In this document: positions 54,701 through 64,000 of the stretch, piece by piece | Position numbering within the stretch: the stretch's first letter is position 1 | How the letters are laid out: each line of letters opens with the position of its first letter | Source of the DNA: Scheffersomyces stipitis CBS 6054 | Taxonomy: Eukaryota > Ascomycota > Pichiomycetes > Serinales > Debaryomycetaceae | NCBI RefSeq assembly: GCF_000209165.1 | Contig: NC_009046.1 | Coordinates: 1,612,001 to 1,676,000, forward strand | Reading direction: 5' to 3' | Length of the DNA: 64,000 nt | The notes under the pieces: generated by a model | What the model was told of the DNA's origin: nothing | What the model saw: the letters and a program-made list of their open reading frames with translations, nothing else | Database searches by the model: none | Position numbers and translations under genes: made by a program

Positions 54701-55977
54701 GGGGTTCTCAATCCATCCATGGTTCCTTCTCCAAAGTCATCCTCGACTTCATTAACGCTTACATCTGGGATTACTGGCATAGCTACATGAGGTTGCCGTC
54801 TCGGAGGAGTTTCTATCACCACAGGTCGTATTGGAACAGAATTATCTTTAGGTGCTACTTCTGGTACTCGAAACACACGTTCTTCTACTTCTTTAACTTC
54901 TGGTTCATCTAAATCGGAGAATTCGTAAGTGTTGAAATCGTCTTCTTCTACAGCACGTACTGAAATTGCCATAGTCAGATGGGGTGGAAGAGGAGTGGAC
55001 ATTGGAACAGAGTTGATAGAAGCAGGGAATGTCAGTGGCACCGATAGCTTCTCCGGTACAGAGATACTGTTATTAACTTGAACATGTGAAGAATTGGAGT
55101 TGTAGATCTCCTTTCGCACATTGTTAATCTGGACTTCTATGGCACTGGACTTGGGTTCAAACGTTTTCTTATAGAAATCTTTCTTTGCATCAAACGATAT
55201 GGAAGTCGACTCGCTCACTTTGAAGCGCTCATCATATAATGCTAGCTTCATATCCTGTAACTCTATCAATTTCTTCAAGAGCGCGACTTCACTCTTGGAC
55301 GTAGCGGCTTGTGATTCTGGAATACTTTGATCTTGTACAGTCGTATCGTTGACATTTCGAGATCGTTTTTCAAGACGATTAGTCACTGTCATTGTTCGTT
55401 TCTGCCCAATAGCAGTATTTGCATAATCATTTTCTTTAACGGTGCTAACAGTGTTCCTGTTGATATTGTTGTTGATATTGTTGCTGGTGCTTTCAGCACT
55501 TACGGTTTGCAGTCGTTTATGCAAACGAAAGAGTCCATCGGCATCCACAGTCAAGTCTATAATTTCGTCAACATCGCTGAGAGTATCAAGATTGGGAGAA
55601 TTTTCCAGTCTGTTGTTCGCGTTTGCTGTCTGTCGTAAATCTGAACCGCCGGTATTAGATATGCTATTATTGTTATTATAAGTACTATTGGTTTTGTTGG
55701 TATTGGTGATGCTATCGTTGGTATTGATACTAGTACTATTATTATTCTGAGCATTCAGATTTCTGTTATTTATATTGCTGTTTCCAGAATTTGACGGTAT
55801 TAGCACCAGAACTCCATTCCTTATTTCTCCGTTTGTCCCAGTTCCAGTGCGTCCTAATAACCGTGTGCTTTCTGGAAAAGGCTGGAGAACGAGATCAACC
55901 AAATTCTTTTTCGGTAGATGTGGTGCTTCTCGCTGGAGCCACGCCACCTGCACCAGGAGGTTATTTGAATTTATCAT
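51733..55977 (-). CDS. SGS1: RecQ-family DNA helicase Sgs1
   Basis: 1414 residues from the first ATG (55977); the open frame begins 11 codons earlier with GTG. A long, acidic, Asn-rich N-terminal region (Top3-Rmi1 and repair-factor binding in the family) precedes the RecQ core: motif 0 FRSNQLEAV, Walker A MPTGGGKS near residue 667, [17 protein letters not shown] near 774, [16 protein letters not shown], and [10 protein letters not shown]. The RQC zinc module (cysteines in CENTTDCRR and CRKQCDNC) lies near 1019, and an HRDC-like domain is at ~1230-1290. The tail is basic ([14 protein letters not shown]). Sgs1 dissolves double Holliday junctions with Top3-Rmi1 and resects DNA ends. Length agrees with S. 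cerevisiae Sgs1 (1447). Confidence 0.97.
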   Translation of the reverse strand: MINSNNLLVQVAWLQREAPHLPKKNLVDLVLQPFPESTRLLGRTGTGTNGEIRNGVLVLIPSNSGNSNINNRNLNAQNNNSTSINTNDSITNTNKTNSTYNNNNSISNTGGSDLRQTANANNRLENSPNLDTLSDVDEIIDLTVDADGLFRLHKRLQTVSAESTSNNINNNINRNTVSTVKENDYANTAIGQKRTMTVTNRLEKRSRNVNDTTVQDQSIPESQAATSKSEVALLKKLIELQDMKLALYDERFKVSESTSISFDAKKDFYKKTFEPKSSAIEVQINNVRKEIYNSNSSHVQVNNSISVPEKLSVPLTFPASINSVPMSTPLPPHLTMAISVRAVEEDDFNTYEFSDLDEPEVKEVEERVFRVPEVAPKDNSVPIRPVVIETPPRRQPHVAMPVIPDVSVNEVEDDFGEGTMDGLRTPTQERDEVNDLGSFIADDYLESDVDGSFQNDSDHSEEETEGAIAPDEIDDIRLSPDVAGKLGVRYVDQPAPIALVDLDSESVHKEYADDDYDDDEIEEIEDFTTQLNEERELNNDVIDLISDQEGENDLFEQHLPTNLAESGTHSKALGESTNIDRHIAPKVESDLEFSDDDDELMNILNNQQPIVGNGPNKENIPPGSEHFIDEVYSVLNSVFKLQSFRSNQLEAVCASLQSKDVFVLMPTGGGKSLCYQLPALVKGGKTNGTTVVISPLISLMQDQVQHLLDKNVKAGMISSKATAEENKQTMHLFREGFLDLVYLSPEKANTSNVVQKIISKLYETNRLARVVIDEAHCLSSWGHDFRPDYQSMGLFKERYPNVPIMALTATANEKVRLDIVHNLKMENAVLLKQSFNRTNLYYEIKWKAANYVEWIKDYILKNQNNKTGIIYCHSKQSCEQTSAKLNLFGLHTAFYHAGMSPQDRFDIQSQWQTGRIQLICATIAFGMGIDKPDVRYVIHLFIPRSLEGYYQETGRAGRDGKQSDCIMFYSYKDARLLQSMIQRDEELTKEGKENHLAKLRQVVQYCENTTDCRRQQVLQYFNESFSPADCRKQCDNCQNSTGVSVVERNCTEYAKNIINLVQSIQEERVTVLHCQDVFKGARNSKIMKMGHNLNPYHGKGSSLDKTDVERIFFYLLSEECLVEYQIMKGGFASNYVRTGKNAYQVLRGMKQIQIQFSTEKRVRQNTGNASSTTSTSAVHSNLNSFKYRESFVTAREVSRMNSMNSNVPITLPQTRMLSDGSGVTVEQANHAYNELNKIRIEALSEIGIPLSQFVSEISLREMSNKLPTNKRDFSKIQGILKEQVEYFTLFKKTLGILSRERKKQSPNSSFVSNSDIASAGADMSISPYFPPPQPERHVLDNLRQNFTSQSRSQNKSQGRSLGRLKAPSRPRRFSKSQRGRGKSSVPRTRNVSTGNSSNGATLAQSKPKMRGMPL

Positions 55978-58895
55978 AGAGCTGGTACCTAGTGGCAATC
56001 CATTTATCACCTGGTCTTACTGGCGACTGGAATATTAGTAGTAGCAGAGAATTGGCTGTGAAAAAGTTACATTCAAGTACGCGTAAATGGTAAACAGAAG
56101 AGATCATCATTGAAACTGCACATAGCACTGTCAATTCAATGTGGGACGGAGAAAGAGGTATGAGTAGAGATTGGTCAAGAGACCGTCCCACCCCGTCAAT
56201 AGGATAGTCAAGATAATAGATCTAATATCGAGAGACTCGATACAAAACTAGGGTATCAATTTAAGTTCAGTGGTTATTTTTACTGCTGGCTACTACTGAA
56301 ATCCTAAACTTTTCACCTAAACCAATTAAAGAGTAGACCAACATACAAAAGGGTGTCATATCAGAGTACCTGAAGTTTGACTCAGTGTTGCAATCTATCC
56401 TGATATTTCAAAGATGGGGCTCATAGCAATTCATGCCATAGCCGAAATTTTTATGAAATAGCGTCGTACTATCTTGTATAGTAAGATTAAGTAAGTCGCT
56501 TAAGGAGCAGAATTACATACTAGTAGAATGATGTGAGGTGAAACCAAATTCTAGACGCCATCAACTACATATAACTTCTTACTATGGGCGTTGCTCCGAA
56601 TCGGTTTCACTCCACATTGAACTAAGTAGCAATCACTTCAAAATATCGAAGACTTCGAAATAAAAGAAACTGCCCCAATTGACTTCGGATTTCACGGTCT
56701 GCTTTCTAGACAAAAAAAGCCAATCAAATGTTGAGACGGTGACATGCAATCGGTGCAAGAAAAGGAGTAATAGAAATTACGGAGAACACAGTGGTGACAC
56801 CTTACGAGCATCAATAAGAAAAAACTGATGAGAGGAGGGGGTCAGAGGAGAAGATTAAGTGGGGATGAATGGTGAATAGCGTTTTCATAGTGATACAAGT
56901 GTGGAGCAAGAGGAGGTGATTGGAGCAAAAAATGCGGCCAATATTCTAGAAAGCGAACCAACGGAGAGCTTAGACTCAGCCACTACCTTCGGAGGATATG
57001 GAAAGTGCATCCCTCCTCCCCAGTCAGGAAGAAAGAATGCAGTCCCTCTTTCTTGGTGTCTCGTACAAAAATTAGCAGATGAGGAGGAGACCGAGCCTGT
57101 ATAATCGAGGAAAATATTATGGATCCTCCTATTAAAAGGATTAATTGGGTTTAAAGAGGAGAACAGAATTAAATACTTCATCTATGCATATTGGTATAGT
57201 ATAACGTGTGGGTTGAAAATGGGAGGAGATAATACTGAAGGAGGAATATGGAAACAAGCCAGCACAATTCTGGAGAAAAATGCAACTGTCCTAATTCGTA
57301 GTTATCAAGATCTATCTCTATGCATCCAACCAATCGAAATTTATGCTCCAACCTAATACAGAAAGCGTTGCAAAATGGAGGAATAAACCCGAGATGAGGA
57401 GTTTCCTACTCAATATCCCTCGCGAATTTCTATTTTATATTTGCGTAGTTTACTGAGATACGAAGTCTTGGACTAAAGTCTTGGACTTTTTGTCGCAAAT
57501 AGCAAATAATTAGCAGCTTGGTTAAGACATCGGTCCTCACAAACCAAAGAAGCTTCATCTCACAAGTGACAGCGAACGTAGCCAAATCGAGCCACAACTT
57601 TAGAAAAGTCCAAAAAAATTATTTTGCTTTTATCGGTAAGCGCCATACTGTACCCAAAATCTGCGGCCGTCTGTGTTCTCCACTCTCGGAGTAACGATAA
57701 CAGCACAGCTGGAGACGTAGAAAATAACTTGTGTAATTTACCAGCTGCTGGAAAGCAATCGTCGAGCTTTCAGGGTAGTGTTTAGAGTTTCTGAGAATAC
57801 TAAAATTTAAGTTCTATAGGGACCGATATGCAACTATTTAGCCGCTGACGTTAGACATGAAACGAAAAAGTGATTTGACAACCTGGTGATGAGAGCTAGA
57901 ACCACGCCGGTGGGATGATTTTCCGAGCTGAGAGTACTGACGATTCCAAAAAGGGTACAGGGCGGAGGTGAACCACCACCACGATGCCAAATATTCACCA
58001 CTGCTGTAGCTGCTACATAAAGGTCAGATGATACGATGCGAAAGTACCAGCGCAAGGCTGCACTCAACGAATAGATCTATACAACATGAAGGAATTTCTT
58101 TTGTTCACGCCATTATTGTCGTGTTCCGATGCCGGAATAACTATGCTCGTATAGGAAACTTAGCCTTATGAAGAAGCGCAGACGGGTTTACCAGACATTT
58201 AGTGTAACAGTCCCCAACATGAGAGTGCCGTTTAACGCCATTTTTGAAGATATTGAGCCACGATAAAACAGTGATAGCCAATTGTCAGACAACAATGAGC
58301 ACGACCAAATTAACGATATACCCATAGTTATAATTGGAAAATCTGGATATCTGGATATCTGGCTATGTAAAATGTCTCGGAAGGTCAAACTACTTTGTTA
58401 CAATTTATTTATTGGCACTTTGTCCCCATTTTTGAGAATGGTGAAGTAGATAGGGAAATTTAGAAAAGCACCGCTCGACTAACAGACAATATTTTGGGAT
58501 TGGCCATCCCTATTTTAGTAACCCTCCCTATTTTTCCCCAAACTTCAGGCTCGCCTACTCCACAAACGTAACTACTTTCCATATTAAAAGAAATATCCCG
58601 TTGGATGAATCTGTTAGATTGTCCCATCAAAAAGAAAGTAGGCTCCGTAGCAAAAAAAAAATAAATAAAATATAATAATACGAATCCTTCTAATTCCCCT
58701 CTTTGCTCTTGCTTACTCAACTTCGCTGCAACAACCTTACCTTTATATAACTGCACCAAATTCTGTCCACACCGACAGCAGTTGTTGGGACGGTTTATTT
58801 CCAACTTTACTACTACGACTGATATCTATATCTTCTTCTTCACGAGCACCAAAATCCATCTTTCAGATCTCGACGCTTCTCCGCTATAGACTAAG
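55978..58895. other. Divergent intergenic region SGS1-CTH2
   Basis: 2.9 kb between divergent starts. ORFs of 60-114 codons (for example 56885-57181 -, 57834-58067 -, 58460-58804 -) have no motif. Short direct repeats are visible: AAGTCTTGGACT twice at 57463-57487, and TGGATATC copies near 58345-58360. No RNA gene was recognised. Confidence 0.4.
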
Positions 58896-60074
58896 ATGCC
58901 AGCGCTCCACCAGGTACCTTTGAGAGTTTTGTCGGAACCTTCTTCCGACGTCGGAAAATCTACCAGCCCCAAATTTGCGAGCGCTTTCGAGTACGATAGT
59001 GCACTCGGCGGCTCCGCCAATAGACTCCAGAACGCCAACATTATCAACAATATGAACGTAAAGATGAAGTCCGGGTCCCCTTTGGCCACCTCATTCACGC
59101 CGTCGTCGACTTCGTCTTCGACCTCTGACTTGGCAGACCTCAAGGGCGATTTATTGGCCGATTTATGGCAGACCTCATCGCGTGAGTCCTCCACTCTGAG
59201 CACCTTTTCCGTACCGGCCCCCACCTCCACGAATACCATTAACACCAACTATATCAATAACAATATGAGCGTGAATATGAATATGAGCGTGAATAGCGTC
59301 AACACGATGCCTCAATATTACCAGAACAACGTTGGATACAGTGGTTCGTACGCTCCTGGCACTACTTGGAACTTCGCCTCGTCCCCTCCTTTGTTCAACC
59401 AGCATCAGCCAGTCACCGTCCAAAAGGAGTACTTCCAACAACCAAACTTGGTCCCCAATAGCAATATCAACAATAGTAACAACAACATGTACATTCAAAA
59501 CGAGCAGCTCCACCAGCCGCAACCACAACAGTTCCAACAGCCAGTGTTAAACAATAGCAACCCCGGCGTTGGTTTGTACCCAGCTTTGACCGAAGAAAAC
59601 TTGATGTTCAACACCGAGGTCGATCCCTTGTATATGGAGTCCCGGAAGCAAGTTTACCAGGACCAGCCCCAGGAAGAGGTTTTCAATTTCGAAGAACAGC
59701 AACAGTTGCAACAGTCTGTCGTGAGACCAAACCAACGTAGCTCTGTTTCTTCTTTTGGTCACAACCACAAGAGTGGCTCTTCAACCTCTGATGTGTCGTC
59801 TACCGGCTCGTCTCCCGAAGCTCAATCAAACTTTGCTTACCACTCCAAAAACCAACAGCAGGTCAACACGCAGTTGTACAAAACTGAGTTGTGTGTCTCA
59901 TTCATGAAGATGGGCATCTGTCCATACGGTAACAAGTGCCAGTTTGCCCATGGAGAAAACGAGTTGAAGACGGTGGAAAGGCCACCTAAGTGGAGATCCA
60001 AGCCTTGTGCCAATTGGGCCAAGCTTGGTAGTTGCCGTTACGGAAATAGATGTTGTTTCAAACACGGTGATTAA
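58896..60074 (+). CDS. CTH2: Tandem CCCH zinc-finger mRNA-decay protein (Cth2/Tis11 type)
   Basis: 392 residues. Two CCCH fingers form the extreme C-terminus: Cys333-x8-Cys342-x5-Cys348-x3-His352, and Cys371-x8-Cys380-x5-Cys386-x3-His390, each with the family lead-in (YKTELC; KWRSKPC). The spacing is that of tristetraprolin/Tis11 proteins, which bind AU-rich elements in 3' UTRs and promote mRNA decay. In S. cerevisiae Cth1/Cth2 do this during iron shortage; in C. albicans the homologue is called Zfs1. The N-terminal 320 residues are disordered and rich in Asn, Gln and Ser, with a conserved-looking short motif near the start (HQVPLRVLSE). Cth1 and Cth2 cannot be separated here. Confidence 0.9.
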   Translation: MPALHQVPLRVLSEPSSDVGKSTSPKFASAFEYDSALGGSANRLQNANIINNMNVKMKSGSPLATSFTPSSTSSSTSDLADLKGDLLADLWQTSSRESSTLSTFSVPAPTSTNTINTNYINNNMSVNMNMSVNSVNTMPQYYQNNVGYSGSYAPGTTWNFASSPPLFNQHQPVTVQKEYFQQPNLVPNSNINNSNNNMYIQNEQLHQPQPQQFQQPVLNNSNPGVGLYPALTEENLMFNTEVDPLYMESRKQVYQDQPQEEVFNFEEQQQLQQSVVRPNQRSSVSSFGHNHKSGSSTSDVSSTGSSPEAQSNFAYHSKNQQQVNTQLYKTELCVSFMKMGICPYGNKCQFAHGENELKTVERPPKWRSKPCANWAKLGSCRYGNRCCFKHGD

Positions 60075-61265
60075 AAAGTTTCAAAAGGAATTCAAAACAG
60101 AAAAGAACTCATCATAGAAATAGACAAAACACTGCTATTATTCACAACGTCTTTACCCGTTTGTTTCTTTACGAATTATGAATCTAAATCTGCCTGCATT
60201 TCACTCTCCCGTTCTATCAATCGCTTGATAATCGGACTCTAATGGACTTGAAAATTATCATATAATTATTATAACTACTTTGTTTTTGTTGTCCGCTCAT
60301 GTCTTATGTTTCATGATTATTTTATTTATTGGCTTTGGCTGGTTATCCTTTGCATCTGTGTCTTCAAAGAATTTTATATATACAAATAGCTTTTCTCTCC
60401 GTACATAAAATTGGTTTATTTATTAATGTAACTATATTATTGATTGAACGGTTGTAGGCTGCAAATAGATTGTTCAAAAAAACACAGGTGCTTTGTCAAT
60501 TATCCTGGCTTAATTCTATTTGTTCATGAATTCACATGAACGATACCAACACCAGCAATCTATACAGAAGTTGTCTGATTCAAAGAATGCTTCACACTTT
60601 CTACGCAATACTAATACCAGTCGCTTTCATCAATTTCAGTAAAAATATCAAAATATGTATCGTTCTGTAAATGACTCCATTCTCTACATCTACTATTCTA
60701 CAGTTTCCAGTCCGTACTTTTCATTTATTCCTTTTATGAACTGATCAATATAGACAGCCTCAGATAATCATTCACATCACAATAATGTGGTGATGGACGG
60801 CCGTGATGTTTTCCACAGAGCCCGCCAGAAGGCGAGTCGCAAGGCGAGCCTCGCATCGCTGCAACGGATGAATTAACTATAGCCTCTCTTCATTGACTGT
60901 TATAGTTGATAGAGAAGTAAAAGCTAATCTGATCTCACTGGGGCGGTCCCAAATGTTTAAATATTCCCCACTAGTGGGCGGGTAACCGCGCCAATTCTAA
61001 CGAAAAATTTTCGATTCTGAATACAGACATTTTTTAGCAGCACCTTCATAGTTAAAGATCTACCACTGGAGATCCACTTTTCTCTGGAAATATCCACATA
61101 TTACAGAGCTTCAGCGCTGGTGGTTTGGGAGTGTCAATATTTAGTATACGCAAGAAGCATTAGAAGTCGAGATCAGCCCTTTCACACCTTTTTGGCAATT
61201 TGAAAATCTTTCTACTCAATTTTTAGCACCCATTTTACATAGAAAGGCTACTATCTTGAAGAAAT
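60075..61265. other. Intergenic region CTH2-GCN1
   Basis: 1.2 kb. The first ~500 bp are an AT-rich 3' region that could be a long CTH2 3' UTR. A more GC-rich patch with several inverted repeats lies at 60775-60907 (see findings), and the GCN1 promoter follows. No protein gene is seen. Confidence 0.45.
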
Positions 61266-64000
61266 ATGTCTCATGCTGACTTAGAAGCAATAGGGTGGGA
61301 CCAATTGAAGCCCAACGTGGAAAGAATCATTTCTGACTCTTTAACAAGCCGTCGTGTTCCTGTTTTGAAAAGAATCAGAGCTCTTGTAGTTGAAAAATCT
61401 ATTGTCGATGACGATTTGAAGACGATTTCATTACCATTGCTCAAGACTTATAATTTCTATCAAGATGCCAACTCGCGTAACGAACTCTTGACCACTTTAG
61501 AAGCAATTGTCCATGCTGATTCCGTTTTTTTGTCTCACTTTATTAAGTTCATTTATAGCCAAACTGCTGCTAAAGTCAACTCGGCTCTTGCATTGACCGA
61601 TTACATGACTCTTTTGAACTGGACGAACAAATTTGCTATCTTGGCAGCTGAATTAGATCCTTCCAATAATGACTTGATTTCCTCTTTAGTGGAATCAAGA
61701 GCTGCCATCTTGTACAATTGCATCTGTAGCTCTTCGGGAGTCAGTAAGTACCATCTTCAGCATCGTAATAGAGTCCATGATTCCGTGCTAAGCTCAGCCA
61801 GAACCTCTATCGTTGACGCCTTCTTTATAAGGTCCGATGAAAAACGGGTGTTGGAGGTTATTGTAAGCACTTTGGTTGCGTCAAAGTTGCCCAGTGATAC
61901 CATCTTGGTTTACTTGGGTGTCTTATCTAATGCATTGTTCGATTTGAGCCCAGTCAAACCAGGTGTGGCAGAATACTTTACGGAAAACAAGGTTCAGGTA
62001 ATAGAATACTTATCCAATCAAGTTCTTTTAGCTAAAGTAGCACCTTCAGTTGCCTCATTAGAAATATTTGGTTCTTACGTTGCTCAATATCTCACTGAAG
62101 AAGATTTATCCAAAACTATTCAGCCAATAGTCGACAAGGCTATTTTGAGGTCTTCTGAGAACTCTTTTGGAATTGTTTTGCCCATATTTTTCAAGCATGT
62201 CAGTACCGAAATAAACCTCAGCGAACTTCTTGTCAATTCTAAGTTGTTGCTGTCAATTTTGTCGGCATTCAAGTCCACCAAGGAAAATGTTAGAAGTGGA
62301 GCCTTTTCAACTTTGGAAGCCATAGTTTCCAAACACTTTGTAGGATCGTCAGATGATTCTACGTCTAAGTTCGTAAACGAAATTTTGAAGGCTATTAAGA
62401 CCACCACCAATAACGATTCCAAATTTCTCATTGCAAAATCTTTGGCACTTTTGAAAAACATTGCTATTGGAAATTCTATAGAAATTTTGGATGGCTTAGG
62501 TCCATTGATTGTTAAAGATCAAAACGAAATCTCATTAGGTAGTTTGGTTGGAACTTATATATTGCATCTCCAACAGTTGATTCAATCCGACGAAGTAAGA
62601 GAAGAGCAATTATCCAAATTTGTGAAACAAACCCAAACAGGATTGAGTGACAAGAAATTATCGTTGAGGAGGATCTGGTTCTGTGAATTGGGAGATTCTT
62701 TGTATGATACCAGGAAACCTAATTCCAATTTGACATTTTTGATTAAGACAATATATCCTGCTTTACTCAAGTCCTTTGACGAAGCGCAACAATCTCCTTT
62801 ACCTACGGTTGCTAACAAGGGAATTAGTGCCGCTTATGTTACGATTGCATTAACCAGCATTTTCAAAGATTCGATTGGTTCGCTTGATACTTCCAAGGTA
62901 TTTGAAGGATTACTGTCCTCAAATTCAGATAAGCCACATATTTTGACTGATGCTAAGGTATACAGCAAACTCAGTGGTGAAGTCGAATTTAAGTGGGCAT
63001 TAAGAGCGTTGAAAGAGTTCGCATCTAATATTGAAAATCTCGACCAATTTCATCAAGATCAATTTGCTAATGCTTGGGTATACTTCTTGATCTCTTCGAA
63101 TGTTCCTTCGAGTCAAAGATTGTATGCTAGAAGTTTGGTGAAATTATTTATTGCGTCAAATCCTGCCAAGTTCAGCAATTTGCTTATTGACTCCATATTT
63201 TTGAATTTGAAAGTGGCTGCTGATGACAAGAGATTAAACTTCAAAGATCTCTCGCCACTATTATCTACTATTACTCAAATAGAAGGAGAATCTGACTTGA
63301 TACAAGAAAACTTGGTAAGAGTTATAGCTATTGCTGGTACTGAAGAAATACCAATAAAGAATGGATGGGTCGGCTTGGCCCAAAGAAGTCAATCCGATGT
63401 CGCCAATATCGTGAAAACTCACCACAAGAAGATAATTGATAGTTGCTTGCAAATATTAAATGAGGTTGATACCGACAGTATTTTGGCCAAAGGCGCAGTT
63501 AAGGCTCTTGGTGTACTAGCATTTATTCTTCCAGAAATTGTTTCACCTTTATTAACTGAAATTATTAGAAGAAATTTGGATTGCAAGAGATTCGACGTCG
63601 TTGATAGTGATTCTTTGAAGATATGGAGAGGCCCTGAAGGTCAACTTGTTGTTGACATTTTCAGCCAAGGGAAGAAAGTCTTCGATGACAAGAATTCCAA
63701 GGATTATGAAATGAAGAAATGGGAAGAATCTTTGAAAAGAGAAATCGCCATTAAGAACAGCGGCACACAAAGGAAGCTTTCTAAAGAAGAACAAGTCCTT
63801 GCAAATGAGCAGTTAGCTAAAGAATCCACCATCAGAAACGAAGTTCAAGAAGTTGTGAAGACTATTTCTTATACGTTACCTATTGTCAATCAACTAATTT
63901 CTGGTGCTTCCTTAGTGGATAATGGCTCCAAATCGTGGTACCCAGTTTCCATTTATAGGTTATTGGACTTAAGTAGAAATCCATTCCTGCAAGAAGTCTT
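61266..64000 (+). CDS. GCN1: Gcn1, ribosome-bound activator of Gcn2 (N-terminal part)
   Basis: The frame starts with ATG at 61266 and stays open to the right edge: 911 complete codons of a protein expected to have ~2700. The sequence is HEAT-like helical repeats with no membrane segment. Near residues 815-865 it carries the characteristic charged block KDYEMKKWEESLKREI followed by KLSKEEQ and NEQLAKESTIR, which identifies Gcn1. Gcn1 binds collided or stalled ribosomes together with Gcn20 and passes the uncharged-tRNA signal to the kinase Gcn2, inducing general amino-acid control. The RWD-binding domain that contacts Gcn2 lies beyond the window. The start is supported by MSHADLEAIGWDQL directly after an in-frame non-coding leader. 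Confidence 0.93.
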   Translation, partial: MSHADLEAIGWDQLKPNVERIISDSLTSRRVPVLKRIRALVVEKSIVDDDLKTISLPLLKTYNFYQDANSRNELLTTLEAIVHADSVFLSHFIKFIYSQTAAKVNSALALTDYMTLLNWTNKFAILAAELDPSNNDLISSLVESRAAILYNCICSSSGVSKYHLQHRNRVHDSVLSSARTSIVDAFFIRSDEKRVLEVIVSTLVASKLPSDTILVYLGVLSNALFDLSPVKPGVAEYFTENKVQVIEYLSNQVLLAKVAPSVASLEIFGSYVAQYLTEEDLSKTIQPIVDKAILRSSENSFGIVLPIFFKHVSTEINLSELLVNSKLLLSILSAFKSTKENVRSGAFSTLEAIVSKHFVGSSDDSTSKFVNEILKAIKTTTNNDSKFLIAKSLALLKNIAIGNSIEILDGLGPLIVKDQNEISLGSLVGTYILHLQQLIQSDEVREEQLSKFVKQTQTGLSDKKLSLRRIWFCELGDSLYDTRKPNSNLTFLIKTIYPALLKSFDEAQQSPLPTVANKGISAAYVTIALTSIFKDSIGSLDTSKVFEGLLSSNSDKPHILTDAKVYSKLSGEVEFKWALRALKEFASNIENLDQFHQDQFANAWVYFLISSNVPSSQRLYARSLVKLFIASNPAKFSNLLIDSIFLNLKVAADDKRLNFKDLSPLLSTITQIEGESDLIQENLVRVIAIAGTEEIPIKNGWVGLAQRSQSDVANIVKTHHKKIIDSCLQILNEVDTDSILAKGAVKALGVLAFILPEIVSPLLTEIIRRNLDCKRFDVVDSDSLKIWRGPEGQLVVDIFSQGKKVFDDKNSKDYEMKKWEESLKREIAIKNSGTQRKLSKEEQVLANEQLAKESTIRNEVQEVVKTISYTLPIVNQLISGASLVDNGSKSWYPVSIYRLLDLSRNPFLQEV

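Noticed and set aside
58460..58804. 114-codon minus ORF upstream of CTH2
   Set aside because: Lies in the probable CTH2 promoter/leader and has no recognisable motif.

Overview
The window is a nuclear chromosome segment from a budding yeast, most likely of the CTG clade (Scheffersomyces/Pichia stipitis or a close relative). Genes are intron-poor, intergenic DNA is AT-rich, and the proteins are recognisable Saccharomycotina orthologues. I read GPD1 and RHO2 codon by codon and found no CTG codon in either, although leucine is common (mostly TTG); this fits a lineage that reads CTG as serine. There is no operon structure, and I saw no CRISPR array, rRNA or intact transposon.

Layout from left to right. 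The first 40 kb hold: the 3' end of CHK1 (checkpoint kinase, +); YVC1 (vacuolar TRP cation channel, +); NST1 (+); RHO2 (Rho GTPase, +) behind a long ATG-free leader; a tRNA-Asn(GTT) on the minus strand; an EamA-type membrane transporter (+); a small unidentified coiled-coil gene (-); an EHT1-family ester synthase/esterase (-); a small predicted secreted protein (+); PEP4 (vacuolar aspartyl protease, +); an AIM44-like bud-neck protein (+); SSC1 (mitochondrial Hsp70, -) with a consensus heat-shock element; NNR2 (NAD(P)HX dehydratase, +); PEX20 (PTS2 co-receptor, +); GPD1 (glycerol-3-phosphate dehydrogenase, +); a phospholipase B (-); TVP38 (+); and PXL1 (paxillin-like LIM protein, -).

The last 24 kb hold: MTC2 (+); a GAL4-type zinc-cluster regulator (-); a 3.6-kb stretch without a convincing intact gene; a possible small spliced membrane protein (+); a UBE2W-type ubiquitin-conjugating enzyme (-); SGS1 (RecQ helicase, -); a CTH2/TIS11-type tandem zinc-finger protein (+); and the first 911 codons of GCN1 (+), which runs off the right edge.

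This is mostly ordinary housekeeping chromosome. Stress and metabolism are well represented (GPD1, SSC1, NNR2, PEX20, GCN1), as are cell polarity and cytokinesis (RHO2, AIM44, PXL1). I found no gene cluster that looks like a new system. The items most worth a second look are the UBE2W-type E2, the unusual build of the Gal4 protein, several long leaders from which ATG is absent, a 13-bp inverted repeat upstream of the AIM44-like gene, and several short-repeat or hairpin-rich non-coding patches.
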